From the NCBI GenBank assembly GCA_039679375.1, contig JBDKVA010000150.1:1-43169 (forward strand): a DNA stretch of 43,169 nt. Direction: 5' to 3'. Both the position numbers and the translations under genes were made by a program. Position 1 is the stretch's first letter; each line of letters starts with the position of its first letter. Of this stretch, positions 23,601 through 31,514 are shown piece after piece. Source of the stretch: JBDKVA01 sp039679375 (GTDB lineage Bacteria; Bacillota; Clostridia; Acetivibrionales; DTU013). The notes beneath the pieces were generated by a model, which saw only the letters and a program-made list of their open reading frames with translations, was not told the origin of the DNA and did no database searches.

Positions 23601-25553
23601 TATGGGCCTGCTGTATCAAGTGGTTTGTTATCCGACTATTTCTCTTATAAGGATATGTACGCTACCGGCAATCCAATGGCTGAAGGCGGAGAAGGCGGCG
23701 ACATGAATGTCAGGAAGGATTTCAAAGACAGCGCGCTATTTACCGCGGTGACCAGCGGCACCGACGGAAAAGCTGAAGCCAGCTTCAAACTGCCCGATAA
23801 CCTGACTTCCTGGAGGATCACCTACCAGGGCGTCACAGATGACCTGAAGGCAGGAAACGGTAAAGTGAATATTTCATCAAAGCTGCCGTTCTTTGTCGAT
23901 ACCATATTTAATAAAACCTTCATTACAGGCGATAGTCCGTCTATCATGGCAAGAGCCTACGGTACGGAGCTTTCCGGTAACGTGGAAGTGGGTTACAAAG
24001 TCACTGTGACAAATTCCGGCGGAGAAATAAAAACATATACTTCCAGCGGCAAGGCAAATACCATTGCAGAAATACCGCTGGGCAGCTTTGCGGCAGGAAA
24101 TTACACCGTGCAGGTCGAAGCATCAAGCGGAGGCCTTAGAGATGCGCTGGAGAGAAGCTTCAAGGTGTCCGACAGCCTGCTGGAAACCACCAAAGTCGAT
24201 TATATCAGCCTGGCCAGCGGCACCGTTCTTTCAAATAACGCAAAGGGTCTCACCTCCCTGGTATTTTACGGAGAGGATTCATCCATGCTTTATAAGGAGC
24301 TGCACAGGCTTTACTGGAGCTGGGGACGGCGCCTGGATCAAAAACTTGCCGTAAAGGTAGCAGGCGAGCTTTTACAGAAATACTTCAATGAAGAAATCTA
24401 CAGGGACGAGGAAATGGATATCAGTAAATACCAGACAGAAGACGGCGGGCTTGCACTGCTTACCTATGACAGCAGCAACCCGGCACTATCTGCAAAGATG
24501 TGCTCATTTGCAGCAGACGATATAGACAGTAAGGCTCTTGCCTCCTATTTCAGAAAGCTGCTGGAAAGCGATTCCACCATACTGGAAGACACCGCTTACG
24601 CCTATTGGGGCCTTGCCGCCCTTAAAGAGCCTGTATTGCTGGATATCCGCAATCTTCTTGAAGCAGAGGGCAATACGCCGCAAATCAAACTCATCCTTGG
24701 CGTGGCACTTGCTGAAATGGGCGATTTCCAGGGTGCACGGGCCGTCTATGAAGATGCTATGGCAAAGATGGGAAAAGTAACCGATACATTTGCTTACCTC
24801 GAATACGGGACCAGAGACGAAAGCATTGACGCTACCGCACTCTGCTCACTCATTGCACTCAGGACAAACGCGCAGGAGAAGCTAAAGCTTTTCAGCTACA
24901 TCAATTCAAACTCTACCTCGGAGCTTCTGGTAAATCTGGAGCGTATGATATTTGTCACGGATTATATAAAGAGTGTCAGCCTTGACAGCAGCTTCAGCTA
25001 TGAACTGGATGGAGTAAAGAAGCAGGTGGGTCTTCAGAAGGGCAGCTTTTACAGGCTGACTTTGACTCCCGAACAGCTTTCCAGGCTTAAGTTTGCCGAT
25101 GTCCAGGGTAAAGTGGTTGTCGCCGCCTCATATGTGTCACCGGTCAGCGAAGTCATGGCAAAGACGGATAGCCCGGTATCTCTGAAACGCAATTACAGTA
25201 CCGGCGGCAGCGCGGGAAGCTCCTTCAGCCGTTCGGATACCATACAGGTCACACTCACACCTGTTTTTAGTGAGAATGCTCCCGATGGTTATTATGAGAT
25301 AACGGATATTTTACCGGCAGGCTTCAGATATATGAGCGGCTCCGGAAATTCTTACAGCTACCTGGACGAGGTCACCGGGCAAAAGGTGGTGTTCGGCTAT
25401 TACTACAGCAAAAAGAAGGCAAACGGCAGTATTAGCTATTACGCCAAAGCAGTCACACCCGGCGCTTTCACGGCCGACAACGCGGCCATCCGTCATGCAG
25501 ACAGCAGTATTGCAGGCTTCACCGGCAGGGTTCAGGTAGAGATCGGTAAATAG
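20610..25553 (+). CDS. Bacterial alpha-2-macroglobulin-like protein, 1647 aa, no thioester motif
   Basis: The protein has an N-terminal membrane anchor (FIAITAVIVLVAAVGIAALLGVFG), then two Ig-like Big_5-type domains (about residues 60-155 and 157-250). A long series of macroglobulin (MG) beta domains follows, with YLDKGIYLPEDIVNIWG and DKKSYKPGDTVKLSF. The bait/A2M centre includes NVSVIDEAYF and LPDNLTSWRITYQGVTDDLKAG; the alpha-helical region (about 1220-1480, with DGGLALL) and a final beta domain follow. Bacterial A2Ms trap proteases outside the membrane. I find no CxEQ thioester motif; the few Cys residues lie elsewhere, so covalent trapping seems absent. GAGGGTG precedes the ATG. A secreted Memo-family gene follows at 96 bp on the same strand. 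Confidence 0.9.
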   Translation: MKNKLVIRNKPVFIAITAVIVLVAAVGIAALLGVFGSQNAKDVASSTDTTNIQEGAANIADTVPSAKITAIDSDSLGVSPTSAFKLVFENVPDEKDLASSLRVEPSQPFQLKKVSTSEYNMEFEKPLSKDSIYRFTLSDKNTGTEQSWAFQTKKSLNVLRTLPRDKGVQVPVNSGIEITFSHENIENAEKYFEISPKTGGRFELHKKTLVFVPDKLEEDTIYSVTIKKGLGVKGSEDTLENDYTFRFQTAAPSKNNDSRAYFSFSDTMYSFTPQSVQALQVYADTSLKDMEVQVEFFSYPDAESFLKDLKSINAAPDWAVSQKKAAGYDETKLAKSATVNARVIKQQNVYWETNYLLLPSSLPEGYYLARADVYGQKYYAQLQVNNASVYILTTEDKSLAWLNDSATGKPLTGAELLLDGGSPVKSDENGLAVLNEQLPSSSNASSYYFLVKPSSGLPFVAQVRSALYQPYYGSYYNSDTTDNYWTYLYLDKGIYLPEDIVNIWGVIKPRDGSSSAADAVLELVRYDYSTNGDPNISVLTSQNVKISPNGTFTGSLKLSNFNPGSYEVRVKVGENILLTHYLQVMDYVKPVYRLDVTPDRNYMYAWEKVNFTVQASFYEGTPVSGVKLNYNGNLSGNTVSSGSLVSDASGASAIAMSPKTAEASWRPLSLGVSIGNTEAEEQQINAYSQVAVFPKDTMIEVLTDTEGKNGSATITTNRIDLSKLEGKTSGYYSEDEYRGASVDIPLTAKLYERHYEKKKTGDYYDYINKVKRDTYEYNEVQNLVKEYSFQTVDGKYELKFNADKEKNYYLEVYGKDSEGRAVTETKYLYNWVYYYPFSTSTYSIENDNTNKQYKLDENVSVKVKYNLEEPFSGNNRRYLFIRMKNGVLDFKVQSDSSFNFGYDHTLIPNMYVKAVCFDGNNIYDAGIQQYNYDRTQKQLSISVQPDKKSYKPGDTVKLSFDVKDAEGKPCSAEINVSVIDEAYFSVSEQYVDTLYGLYGPAVSSGLLSDYFSYKDMYATGNPMAEGGEGGDMNVRKDFKDSALFTAVTSGTDGKAEASFKLPDNLTSWRITYQGVTDDLKAGNGKVNISSKLPFFVDTIFNKTFITGDSPSIMARAYGTELSGNVEVGYKVTVTNSGGEIKTYTSSGKANTIAEIPLGSFAAGNYTVQVEASSGGLRDALERSFKVSDSLLETTKVDYISLASGTVLSNNAKGLTSLVFYGEDSSMLYKELHRLYWSWGRRLDQKLAVKVAGELLQKYFNEEIYRDEEMDISKYQTEDGGLALLTYDSSNPALSAKMCSFAADDIDSKALASYFRKLLESDSTILEDTAYAYWGLAALKEPVLLDIRNLLEAEGNTPQIKLILGVALAEMGDFQGARAVYEDAMAKMGKVTDTFAYLEYGTRDESIDATALCSLIALRTNAQEKLKLFSYINSNSTSELLVNLERMIFVTDYIKSVSLDSSFSYELDGVKKQVGLQKGSFYRLTLTPEQLSRLKFADVQGKVVVAASYVSPVSEVMAKTDSPVSLKRNYSTGGSAGSSFSRSDTIQVTLTPVFSENAPDGYYEITDILPAGFRYMSGSGNSYSYLDEVTGQKVVFGYYYSKKKANGSISYYAKAVTPGAFTADNAAIRHADSSIAGFTGRVQVEIGK

Positions 25554-25649
25554 GGAGCAGGAATAATATAATAAAAGCTTTTAACTTAAGATAAGATTTA
25601 TCATGATTGCATAAATAAGATAATGAGAATGTCTTGGGGAGGTATAACA

Positions 25650-26666
25650 ATGATAAAGCACAGCGTATGGCCCACAGCAGCAAAAGCCATAGCTGTGCTT
25701 TGCCTTTTGGCAGTCATGTCAGCAATGGCTTCTTCCGGCATCGGAGCCGTTATGGATGCATCGGCCGTAAAAGAGCCTAATCCGAAAGAATCGTCCTCCG
25801 ATATTGCTGTTGAAACACTCCGGTGTAAATATTTCAATGAAAAGGATTTTATGAGTTCTGTCTTAAATACGAATGCATCTGCACCGGTGACCCCGGCTCC
25901 CGCACAAATTGCAGGTGGCGTCGTTCCTCACCATCTGCTGGCAGGTGAAATGATAGCCGGCTTTTTTGAAATGCTCTCTCACTGCTCCCCAGACACAGTA
26001 GTAGTCATTGCTCCAAATCATAAAAGAGTCGGAGTAAATGGCATTCACACCTCTACATTAAGCTGGGGAACTTCATTTGGCGTTCTGGAAGCAGACCAGT
26101 CGCTAACTTCGATGCTGATCCGTGATTTCAATGCATCGCAAAACACCCTGCTGATGGAAGAAGAACACTCCATATCATCACTGGTGCCGTATATCAAATA
26201 CTACCTTCCGGATAGCAAAATCGTACCGATACTGCTCCATGGCAACTATTCAACCGAAGATTCAGTGGAGCTTGGAGAGTGGTTGGCAGGATTCCTGGCA
26301 GGCCAGACAAGCCCGTACGGCAGTTTGTCCAACTGCAATGACGTATCTGATGCTGCAGGTCCGGACAGCCACCCACGAATTGCAGTCATCGCATCCGTTG
26401 ACTTCTCTCATTACCTCGATAAGGACACTGCTGACAAAATGGATGCGGAGACCCTGGCTGCCATACAATCCTATGATATACATACGATCAGCATGATGGG
26501 AAATGACAATATGGACTCTCCGCCATCCATCACGGCGCTTGTAAGCACTATGGAAAAGGCAGGGCTATCAGCTCCAAAGGTGCTTGCGCATGATAATTCA
26601 TCATGCATTACAGGAACCGGAGCAGATTATACAACGAGCTACTATACATTACTTTACTGTCGTTGA
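25650..26666 (+). CDS. Memo family protein (AmmeMemoRadiSam B-type), probably exported
   Basis: The 338-aa product shows the Memo fold: GGVVPHHLLAGEMIAGF, VVVIAPNHKRVG, EEEHSISSLVPYIKYY, IVPILLHGN, VIASVDFSHYLDKDTAD and DNSSCITGTGADYTTSYYT. The His and Cys positions of Memo (the VPHH, PNHK and SSC sites) are kept. Memo proteins are copper-redox or dioxygenase-like, and in bacteria often accompany AmmeMemoRadiSam A and radical SAM proteins. Here neither partner is adjacent, and the N-terminus is a clear signal peptide (KAIAVLCLLAVMSAMASSGIGA), so an extracellular role is inferred. GGGGAGG lies 7 bases before the ATG at 25650, favoured over an in-frame start at 25623. Confidence 0.88.
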   Translation: MIKHSVWPTAAKAIAVLCLLAVMSAMASSGIGAVMDASAVKEPNPKESSSDIAVETLRCKYFNEKDFMSSVLNTNASAPVTPAPAQIAGGVVPHHLLAGEMIAGFFEMLSHCSPDTVVVIAPNHKRVGVNGIHTSTLSWGTSFGVLEADQSLTSMLIRDFNASQNTLLMEEEHSISSLVPYIKYYLPDSKIVPILLHGNYSTEDSVELGEWLAGFLAGQTSPYGSLSNCNDVSDAAGPDSHPRIAVIASVDFSHYLDKDTADKMDAETLAAIQSYDIHTISMMGNDNMDSPPSITALVSTMEKAGLSAPKVLAHDNSSCITGTGADYTTSYYTLLYCR

Positions 26667-26707
26667 TATTTTAAAATGAAAAAATTTTATTTTTACTAAA
26701 GTTTTAT

Positions 26708-26736
26708 TTAACATTTGTGGTATTTACGGGTATAAT
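26708..26736 (+). promoter_or_regulatory. Sigma-A-type promoter of the murA gene
   Basis: TTAACA (26708-26713) and a perfect TATAAT (26731-26736) are separated by 17 bases, about 46 bp before the ATG. This is the cleanest vegetative promoter I found in the window, and it makes murA independent of the upstream Memo gene. Confidence 0.7.
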
Positions 26737-26782
26737 AGAATTGTTCAATTTATTAACAGCTCGAAGAAAGTAGGAAGAACAA

Positions 26783-28078
26783 ATGAGATGGCTTGAAGTG
26801 AATTACTCCAAACCACTGAATGGAAAGATAAAAATTCCAGGTTCAAAGAATAGCTCACTGGCATTGTTGGCAGCCTGCTGCCTGGCTGATGAGCCTGTAT
26901 ACATTTCAAACATACCCGAGATATCTGACATAAAAGTAGTATTTCAGATATTAAGAAGCCTTGGAGCTTCAGTAGAAAAACAAAACGCCGCTTACATAAT
27001 CGACCCGCGTGGCATCAGCACGGCGGAAATAAGTCCCGAGCTTTCATCGGCATTCCGCACCGGTTATTATTTTGCGGGCGCCTTATTGGTAAAGCATCAT
27101 AAAGTATCCATCGGTTACCCTGGAGGAGACAATTTTGTATCACGTCCTATCGACCAGCATATCAAGGGACTTAAAGCTTTAGGCGCGGAAGTCACATTCT
27201 TTGAAAGCTATTACACCGTAGAAGCTGAAAAGTTGACCGGAGCCGAAATTTTCTTCGACGTCATGTCATGCGGCGCAACTATTAACGTCATGCTGGCAGC
27301 CGTATTAGCCAGCGGAAAAACCACGCTGTACAATGCCGCCAGAGATCCCGAGGTGGTTGATACCGCCATTATGCTTAATAAAATGGGTGCGCGTATTTAT
27401 GGCGCAGGTACGGATACCATTCGAATACAGGGTGTTACACAGCTTGGCGGATGCCTGCACAACGCGGCACCCGACAGGCTGATCGCCGGATCCTATCTGA
27501 TAGCCGGAGGTTTAACCGGAGGTACTTTGACAATTGAGGATACAATACCTGAGCACCTTGCTGCATGCATAGCCAAATTATCCGAGGTCGGACTTCAGTT
27601 CGAAACGATGGAAAGCAGCATCACCGTCCATGGAGACAGCAGGATCAGGGCAACCAGAATAAGGACAGGGAAATTCCCCATGTTTGAGAGCGATTTCCAG
27701 CAGCCAATCACGGTTTTATTACTGAAAGCGGCAGGCAGAAGCGTCATCTCCGATAAAATTTTCCCCCACAGGTTCAACCACTGCGACCAGCTCAACCGCA
27801 TGGGAGCCGATATAACCGTAAAGAATGGCATTGCCCGCATCAATAGCCACCGGAAACTGACCGGCACCTGGGTGCACGCCGGTGATATCAGAGCCGGAAC
27901 GGCACTTGTACTAGCCGGACTGCTAGCTGAAGGCACTACGAAAATAACCGGCATCGAGCATATTGAACGGGGTTACGAGGATATCGTAAGAGATTTCAGA
28001 CAGCTCGGCGCAGACATTTCACTGCTATCCGGCGATGTTATAGGTGAAGATGGTAAATTGCTTCGTTCCCTGAAGTAA
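26783..28078 (+). CDS. murA: UDP-N-acetylglucosamine 1-carboxyvinyltransferase (MurA), Cys-to-Asp variant
   Basis: MurA transfers enolpyruvate from PEP to UDP-GlcNAc, the first committed step of peptidoglycan synthesis. The 431-aa protein has the EPSP-synthase fold motifs: PGSKNSS (Lys22-Asn23), FRTGYYFAGALL (Arg92), FESDFQQP (the Asp general base), and RAGTALVLAGLLAEGTT with HIERGYE. In the catalytic loop, usual PGGCAIGARPVD reads PGGDNFVSRPID, so Asp116 replaces the fosfomycin-target Cys. Asp at this place occurs in known fosfomycin-resistant MurA enzymes, which remain active. The start is ATG 26783, with GTAGGAAG upstream. A good terminator follows the stop. Confidence 0.9.
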   Translation: MRWLEVNYSKPLNGKIKIPGSKNSSLALLAACCLADEPVYISNIPEISDIKVVFQILRSLGASVEKQNAAYIIDPRGISTAEISPELSSAFRTGYYFAGALLVKHHKVSIGYPGGDNFVSRPIDQHIKGLKALGAEVTFFESYYTVEAEKLTGAEIFFDVMSCGATINVMLAAVLASGKTTLYNAARDPEVVDTAIMLNKMGARIYGAGTDTIRIQGVTQLGGCLHNAAPDRLIAGSYLIAGGLTGGTLTIEDTIPEHLAACIAKLSEVGLQFETMESSITVHGDSRIRATRIRTGKFPMFESDFQQPITVLLLKAAGRSVISDKIFPHRFNHCDQLNRMGADITVKNGIARINSHRKLTGTWVHAGDIRAGTALVLAGLLAEGTTKITGIEHIERGYEDIVRDFRQLGADISLLSGDVIGEDGKLLRSLK

Positions 28079-28098
28079 AGATTTCGTACGGCACACAT

Positions 28099-28142
28099 AA
28101 GGCCCGGTCAGTATACTGATTGTACACTGTCCAGGCCTTTTA
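28099..28142 (+). terminator. Intrinsic terminator after murA
   Basis: AAGGCCcGGtCAGT pairs with ACTGtCCaGGCCTT (two mismatches) about 20 bases after the murA stop, followed by a short T run (TTTTAT). Confidence 0.7.
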
Positions 28143-28187
28143 TATAAAGCAGCAGAGCAATCAAGCTCTTCTGCCTGTTATTTCAAT

Positions 28188-28207
28188 CCGATCAATAACT
28201 TGATCGG
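28188..28207. terminator. Compact hairpin at the 3' end of the HtrA gene
   Basis: CCGATCAA and TTGATCGG pair perfectly over 8 bp around a 4-base loop, 5-24 bases after the HtrA stop on the minus strand. No clean T run follows on the minus strand, so it may be a terminator or an mRNA-stabilising hairpin. Confidence 0.45.
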
Positions 28208-28211
28208 CTTC

Positions 28212-29486
28212 TTACTTTTCTTCGTCAAAGGTGATTTTCAGGTTGATTTTGTTGCTTTCCCTTACAATTATTGCGTTCACGGTATCTCCCGCCTTATGGG
28301 CTCCTTTGATTTCGTCCAGATCGCTCAGCGTTTCGACTGTCTTATTATCCAGGCTCACCAGAATATCTTCGGCTTTGATTCCTGCCTTATCTGCAGCACT
28401 CCCCGAAGTAACGTCCGTAATGTAAATTCCTTTTGGTAAATTATAGTAACGGGAAAGCGTATCAGTGATCTCACTGCCGGAAATACCTATAAACGGCCTG
28501 CCTTTGACATAGCCATACATCCACAGTTGGTCAATAACCGGTTTCGCATCATTTATCGGGATTGCAAAGCCAAGGCCTTCAACACCGGATGCAGATATTT
28601 TTACCGAGTTAATTCCAATTACCTGTCCCTGCGAATTCAAAAGAGCGCCGCCGCTGTTGCCCGAATTGATCGCCGCATCGGTCTGTATCAGATTGAGCGT
28701 TTTATCTTCCATCTCGACGGTTCTGTTCAGCGCACTGATCACACCGACCGTAACAGACCCGGCAAATTCCATTCCGAGAGGGTTGCCGATCGCCACTGCC
28801 AGCTCGCCGACTTCGAGGTTGGAGGAGTCGCCGAGCTCTGCAACCGGTAAATTGTTCAAGTCGATTTTTATAACCGCCAGATCCGTTTTACTGTCTCCTC
28901 CGACAAATGTTGCCTTTGCATTCCTTCCATCAGGCAGGAAAACTTCAAGCACTGTCCTGTTGCTCGTTCCGCTCTTCGGGTCCGCATTTGAAACAACATG
29001 GTAGTTGGTCATGATATATCCGTCTTTCTTAAAAATGATACCCGAGCCTTCCGCAGTCTGGTTGCCCGAACTTCCGAAATAATTCTGTCTTGAGCTGCTG
29101 ACCGTCATCCGGATCCCCACAATAGAAGGACCCGCCTTCTTGGCAATGGCCGTCACATCGGAGCCTTTGACAAGCGCTGTTGTTGTGAGCTTTTCGGAAC
29201 TTTTGTCCGTTGTTACAGAGCCGCTGGATTTTACCGTACTGATATTCTGTAATTCTTCATTTTCCTGTTCCACCTGCTGCAAAACCGACGCTGTGTTTAG
29301 TGTTGCCTGCTTCAGCTCATTCAGCTGGCTGTTGAATTTGGCGTATAAAAATCCTCCTACTGCAGTACCACTGATCATCGTTGTCACAAGGATGATCGCT
29401 ATGTAAGTGAACACCTTGCTCTTTTTATGCTGTGGGGTTCTGCCCATATTATCATAATTGCAGCTGTAATTATCTTCGTTATACAT
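28212..29486 (-). CDS. HtrA/DegP-like serine protease with PDZ domain
   Basis: The 424-aa protein has a cytosolic head, one membrane anchor (VFTYIAIILVTTMISGTAVGGFLYA), a linker, a trypsin-like domain and a C-terminal PDZ domain, as in Firmicute HtrA-type proteases. The catalytic triad is visible in TNYHVV (His), TDLAVIKID (Asp) and AAINSGNSGGALL (Ser). The PDZ part includes GIYITDVTSGSAADKAGI and AEDILVSLDNKTV. It should degrade misfolded proteins outside the membrane. AAGGAGG is 8 bases before the ATG at 29486. The YdcF gene lies 166 bp upstream on the same strand; the gap between them shows no clear element. Confidence 0.93.
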   Translation of the reverse strand: MYNEDNYSCNYDNMGRTPQHKKSKVFTYIAIILVTTMISGTAVGGFLYAKFNSQLNELKQATLNTASVLQQVEQENEELQNISTVKSSGSVTTDKSSEKLTTTALVKGSDVTAIAKKAGPSIVGIRMTVSSSRQNYFGSSGNQTAEGSGIIFKKDGYIMTNYHVVSNADPKSGTSNRTVLEVFLPDGRNAKATFVGGDSKTDLAVIKIDLNNLPVAELGDSSNLEVGELAVAIGNPLGMEFAGSVTVGVISALNRTVEMEDKTLNLIQTDAAINSGNSGGALLNSQGQVIGINSVKISASGVEGLGFAIPINDAKPVIDQLWMYGYVKGRPFIGISGSEITDTLSRYYNLPKGIYITDVTSGSAADKAGIKAEDILVSLDNKTVETLSDLDEIKGAHKAGDTVNAIIVRESNKINLKITFDEEK

Positions 29487-29652
29487 GAATAAGACCTCCT
29501 TGAAAATCTTTTCATCATTTTTTATAAGTTAATAATACCCACAATTTATGACTTATTATTAGAACTTTTTTGAACAAATTGTAAAGAATCCGTTACAGTT
29601 TTTTTACATACGAAAAGAAGCGACCCGGATAAGATATTTGTTGGAGCTTGAA

Positions 29653-30279
29653 TTACCTGTCGACAATCAGTGATTTGAATATGGCGAAGTATTCCCTGAA
29701 ATATACCTGTACGATCACCTGCCAAGGCGTTTTGGCGGAAAGGGCATGAGCTGTAAAATCATTTCTGTCTGCCAGCATTTTGGCACGCAGGATGTGAAAG
29801 CTGCTTGTGACAAAAGTGATTTCCATTGAAGGCTTTGCGGCATCCTGTTCAATAAGCTTCCTGCTGTATGCAAAATTCTCCATCGTGCTGGTTGCACGTG
29901 TTTCAAGCAGTATCCTGCCTTCTTCGATGCCCTTTGAAACAAGAAATCTGCGCATGGCTTCCGCTTCCGTAATTGCTTCATCGGGCCCCTGCCCTCCTGA
30001 CACAACGACCCTGGTATCCGGATATTTTTCAAGGTAGGAAAGGCCGACCATAAGCCGCTCATATAAAGCAAGCGACAGCCTTTCACCTTTTATGCCGGCG
30101 CCCAGAATGACAAGATAATCTGTCCTTACTTCCGGGTCTGATTTCCCGTTGCATATAAGAACAGATTCCACAGCTGCAAATTGCACTATGACAATAATCA
30201 GAAAAATGGTCATTGCTTTTTTATATTTGGATTTCCTTTTTACTCTCGATATAACCTTGGCTTCCCTATTGTTATACAA
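29653..30279 (-). CDS. YdcF family protein (DUF218)
   Basis: The 208-aa protein has one N-terminal membrane segment (AMTIFLIIVIVQFAAVESVLIC) and a DUF218 domain: DYLVILGAGIKGERLS, RVVVSGGQGPDEAITEAEAMRRFLVS, ETRATSTMENFAYSRKLI and FVTSSFHILRAKMLA. These Gly/Asp-rich motifs are diagnostic. E. coli YdcF binds S-adenosylmethionine and the related SanA affects envelope permeability; function here is unknown. The start is a TTG at 30279 preceded by GGAGGG with a 4-base gap; no better ATG keeps the membrane segment. It follows the SH3-domain gene by 46 bp and is probably co-transcribed with it. Confidence 0.88.
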   Translation of the reverse strand: MYNNREAKVISRVKRKSKYKKAMTIFLIIVIVQFAAVESVLICNGKSDPEVRTDYLVILGAGIKGERLSLALYERLMVGLSYLEKYPDTRVVVSGGQGPDEAITEAEAMRRFLVSKGIEEGRILLETRATSTMENFAYSRKLIEQDAAKPSMEITFVTSSFHILRAKMLADRNDFTAHALSAKTPWQVIVQVYFREYFAIFKSLIVDR

Positions 30280-30325
30280 TTTACCCTCCGATATATATCC
30301 CTGTCGGCACAGGCAATTATATTCC

Positions 30326-30889
30326 TTACTTTTTTACCGTGACAAATTTGCACATGACATAGCCTGATTTCCCCTTGGAGGTAATTATCTTATACCAGTC
30401 GCCGGCCTTTGATACAAGCGTCACGGTTTCATTCAGCAGGACCTTGGCAACTATGGCGGAGGTTGTGTTGGTCTGCGAGCGCACATTAAGGGCAGCGACA
30501 TTGACGGTAGCCTTGCCGATCGATGCCGGCTGATTTGTACCGGTATTTCCCGTACCGCCCGTATTTCCGGCACCTCCCGCACCTGCCGCGACACTTGTCT
30601 TAACAGCCTTCAGCTCATCCTGGAGAGCTTTAACGAGCTGTTCCTGCGTTGTCAATCTTGTGGTCAATTGAGCATTCTGATTCGTCAATACATTATTCTG
30701 ATCCAACAGAGACTGGACTTTAATTGATAACTGCGCAATTGCCGCGTCCACATAGCTTTTGCTTACTATGGGATCCTGGTCGGAACCCGGTTCCGCCCCC
30801 TGCCCTACGGCAGATACTATATTAAGGCTTAATGAAATGACAAGTAATAATATAAATGATACAATCGTAATTTTGTAACGCCGCTTCAT
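30326..30889 (-). CDS. Secreted SH3-domain protein with coiled-coil
   Basis: The 187-aa protein starts with a signal or anchor (ITIVSFILLLVISLSLNIVSAVG), then a coiled-coil (about residues 45-95, rich in Q/L heptads such as QSLLDQNNVLTNQNAQLTTRL). A Gly/Thr/Asn linker follows, and then a bacterial SH3 (SH3b) domain (VNVAALNVRSQTNTTSAIV to GKSGYVMCKFVTV). SH3b domains bind peptidoglycan or peptides outside the cell. GGGGGG is 6 bases before the ATG at 30889; an upstream in-frame extension to 30922 is unlikely. It is the first gene of a leftward pair with the YdcF gene. Confidence 0.88.
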   Translation of the reverse strand: MKRRYKITIVSFILLLVISLSLNIVSAVGQGAEPGSDQDPIVSKSYVDAAIAQLSIKVQSLLDQNNVLTNQNAQLTTRLTTQEQLVKALQDELKAVKTSVAAGAGGAGNTGGTGNTGTNQPASIGKATVNVAALNVRSQTNTTSAIVAKVLLNETVTLVSKAGDWYKIITSKGKSGYVMCKFVTVKK

Positions 30890-30992
30890 CACAGACCCCC
30901 CATTTTTCTTTTGTTTATACACTTTTATTGCTTAATGCCTATATATAATATATTATAACCCAATACTGTCCACTTTTGGTTACAGAATCCTT

Positions 30993-31014
30993 AAAAAAAT
31001 ATGACAGATTGTCA
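30993..31014 (-). terminator. Short intrinsic terminator at the end of the DNA glycosylase gene
   Basis: On the minus strand TGACA-atc-TGTCA is followed by TATTTTTTT. The stem is only 5 bp and includes the TGA stop codon of the glycosylase gene, but the T run is clean. Confidence 0.5.
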
Positions 31015-31506
31015 AAGAAGCTTCAAAATCAGGCGCCAGTCCTCAAGCTTCCTTTCAAAGCGGGTGGTATTGGCCGGACTGGTTGAAGGCAGGCTGTAAA
31101 ATTTCCTTTCTCCTTCGCACTTGTGCGTTTTTTCAACAAACCTGTTATAAAGCCTTTCCGCCGGTCCTCCATTGAAACAAACACTGCCAATATTGGTATA
31201 ATGCTTGTACAGAGCGGTAAAATCATTCGGTACGGGATTTTTAATATCACTGTCGCTGCTGCCTTCTCTTTCGCAGGCCATCAGCACATCCCACACCGCA
31301 ATATGATGCTCAATTACAAACCTCTTCCGGCTTTCATAATTTTCATCCAGTCCCTGCCCAAAAAGCGCGTACATAATCCGCCAGAAGGCATTCTGGTCAT
31401 ATCCGTAGTACTGCTGTTTTTTCAGTGACATGACGCCGGGCATGGTTCCCAGTATGAGTATTTTGCATTTTTCATCAATAATCGGTTCAAATGAATATAT
31501 CGGCAT
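31012..31506 (-). CDS. DNA-deoxyinosine glycosylase (family 6 UDG-like)
   Basis: The 164-aa protein fits the hypoxanthine-DNA glycosylase group of the uracil-DNA-glycosylase superfamily. Motif 1 is ILILGTMPGVMSLKKQQYYG, followed by QNAFWRIMYALFG, HIAVWDVL, and the late motif SLPSTSPANTT. It should remove deaminated adenine (hypoxanthine) from DNA to start base-excision repair, inferred from family data. The ATG at 31506 has AAGGA upstream. It lies 8 bp downstream of engB and is very likely co-transcribed with it. A short terminator covers its stop codon. Confidence 0.86.
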   Translation of the reverse strand: MPIYSFEPIIDEKCKILILGTMPGVMSLKKQQYYGYDQNAFWRIMYALFGQGLDENYESRKRFVIEHHIAVWDVLMACEREGSSDSDIKNPVPNDFTALYKHYTNIGSVCFNGGPAERLYNRFVEKTHKCEGERKFYSLPSTSPANTTRFERKLEDWRLILKLL

Positions 31507-31514
31507 AATTTCTT

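Noticed and set aside
27119..27145. Sequencing error at the MurA Cys codon
   Set aside because: Cys to Asp needs a two-base change, the surrounding residues (NFVS for AIGA) also differ, and Asp is known at this site in active enzymes.
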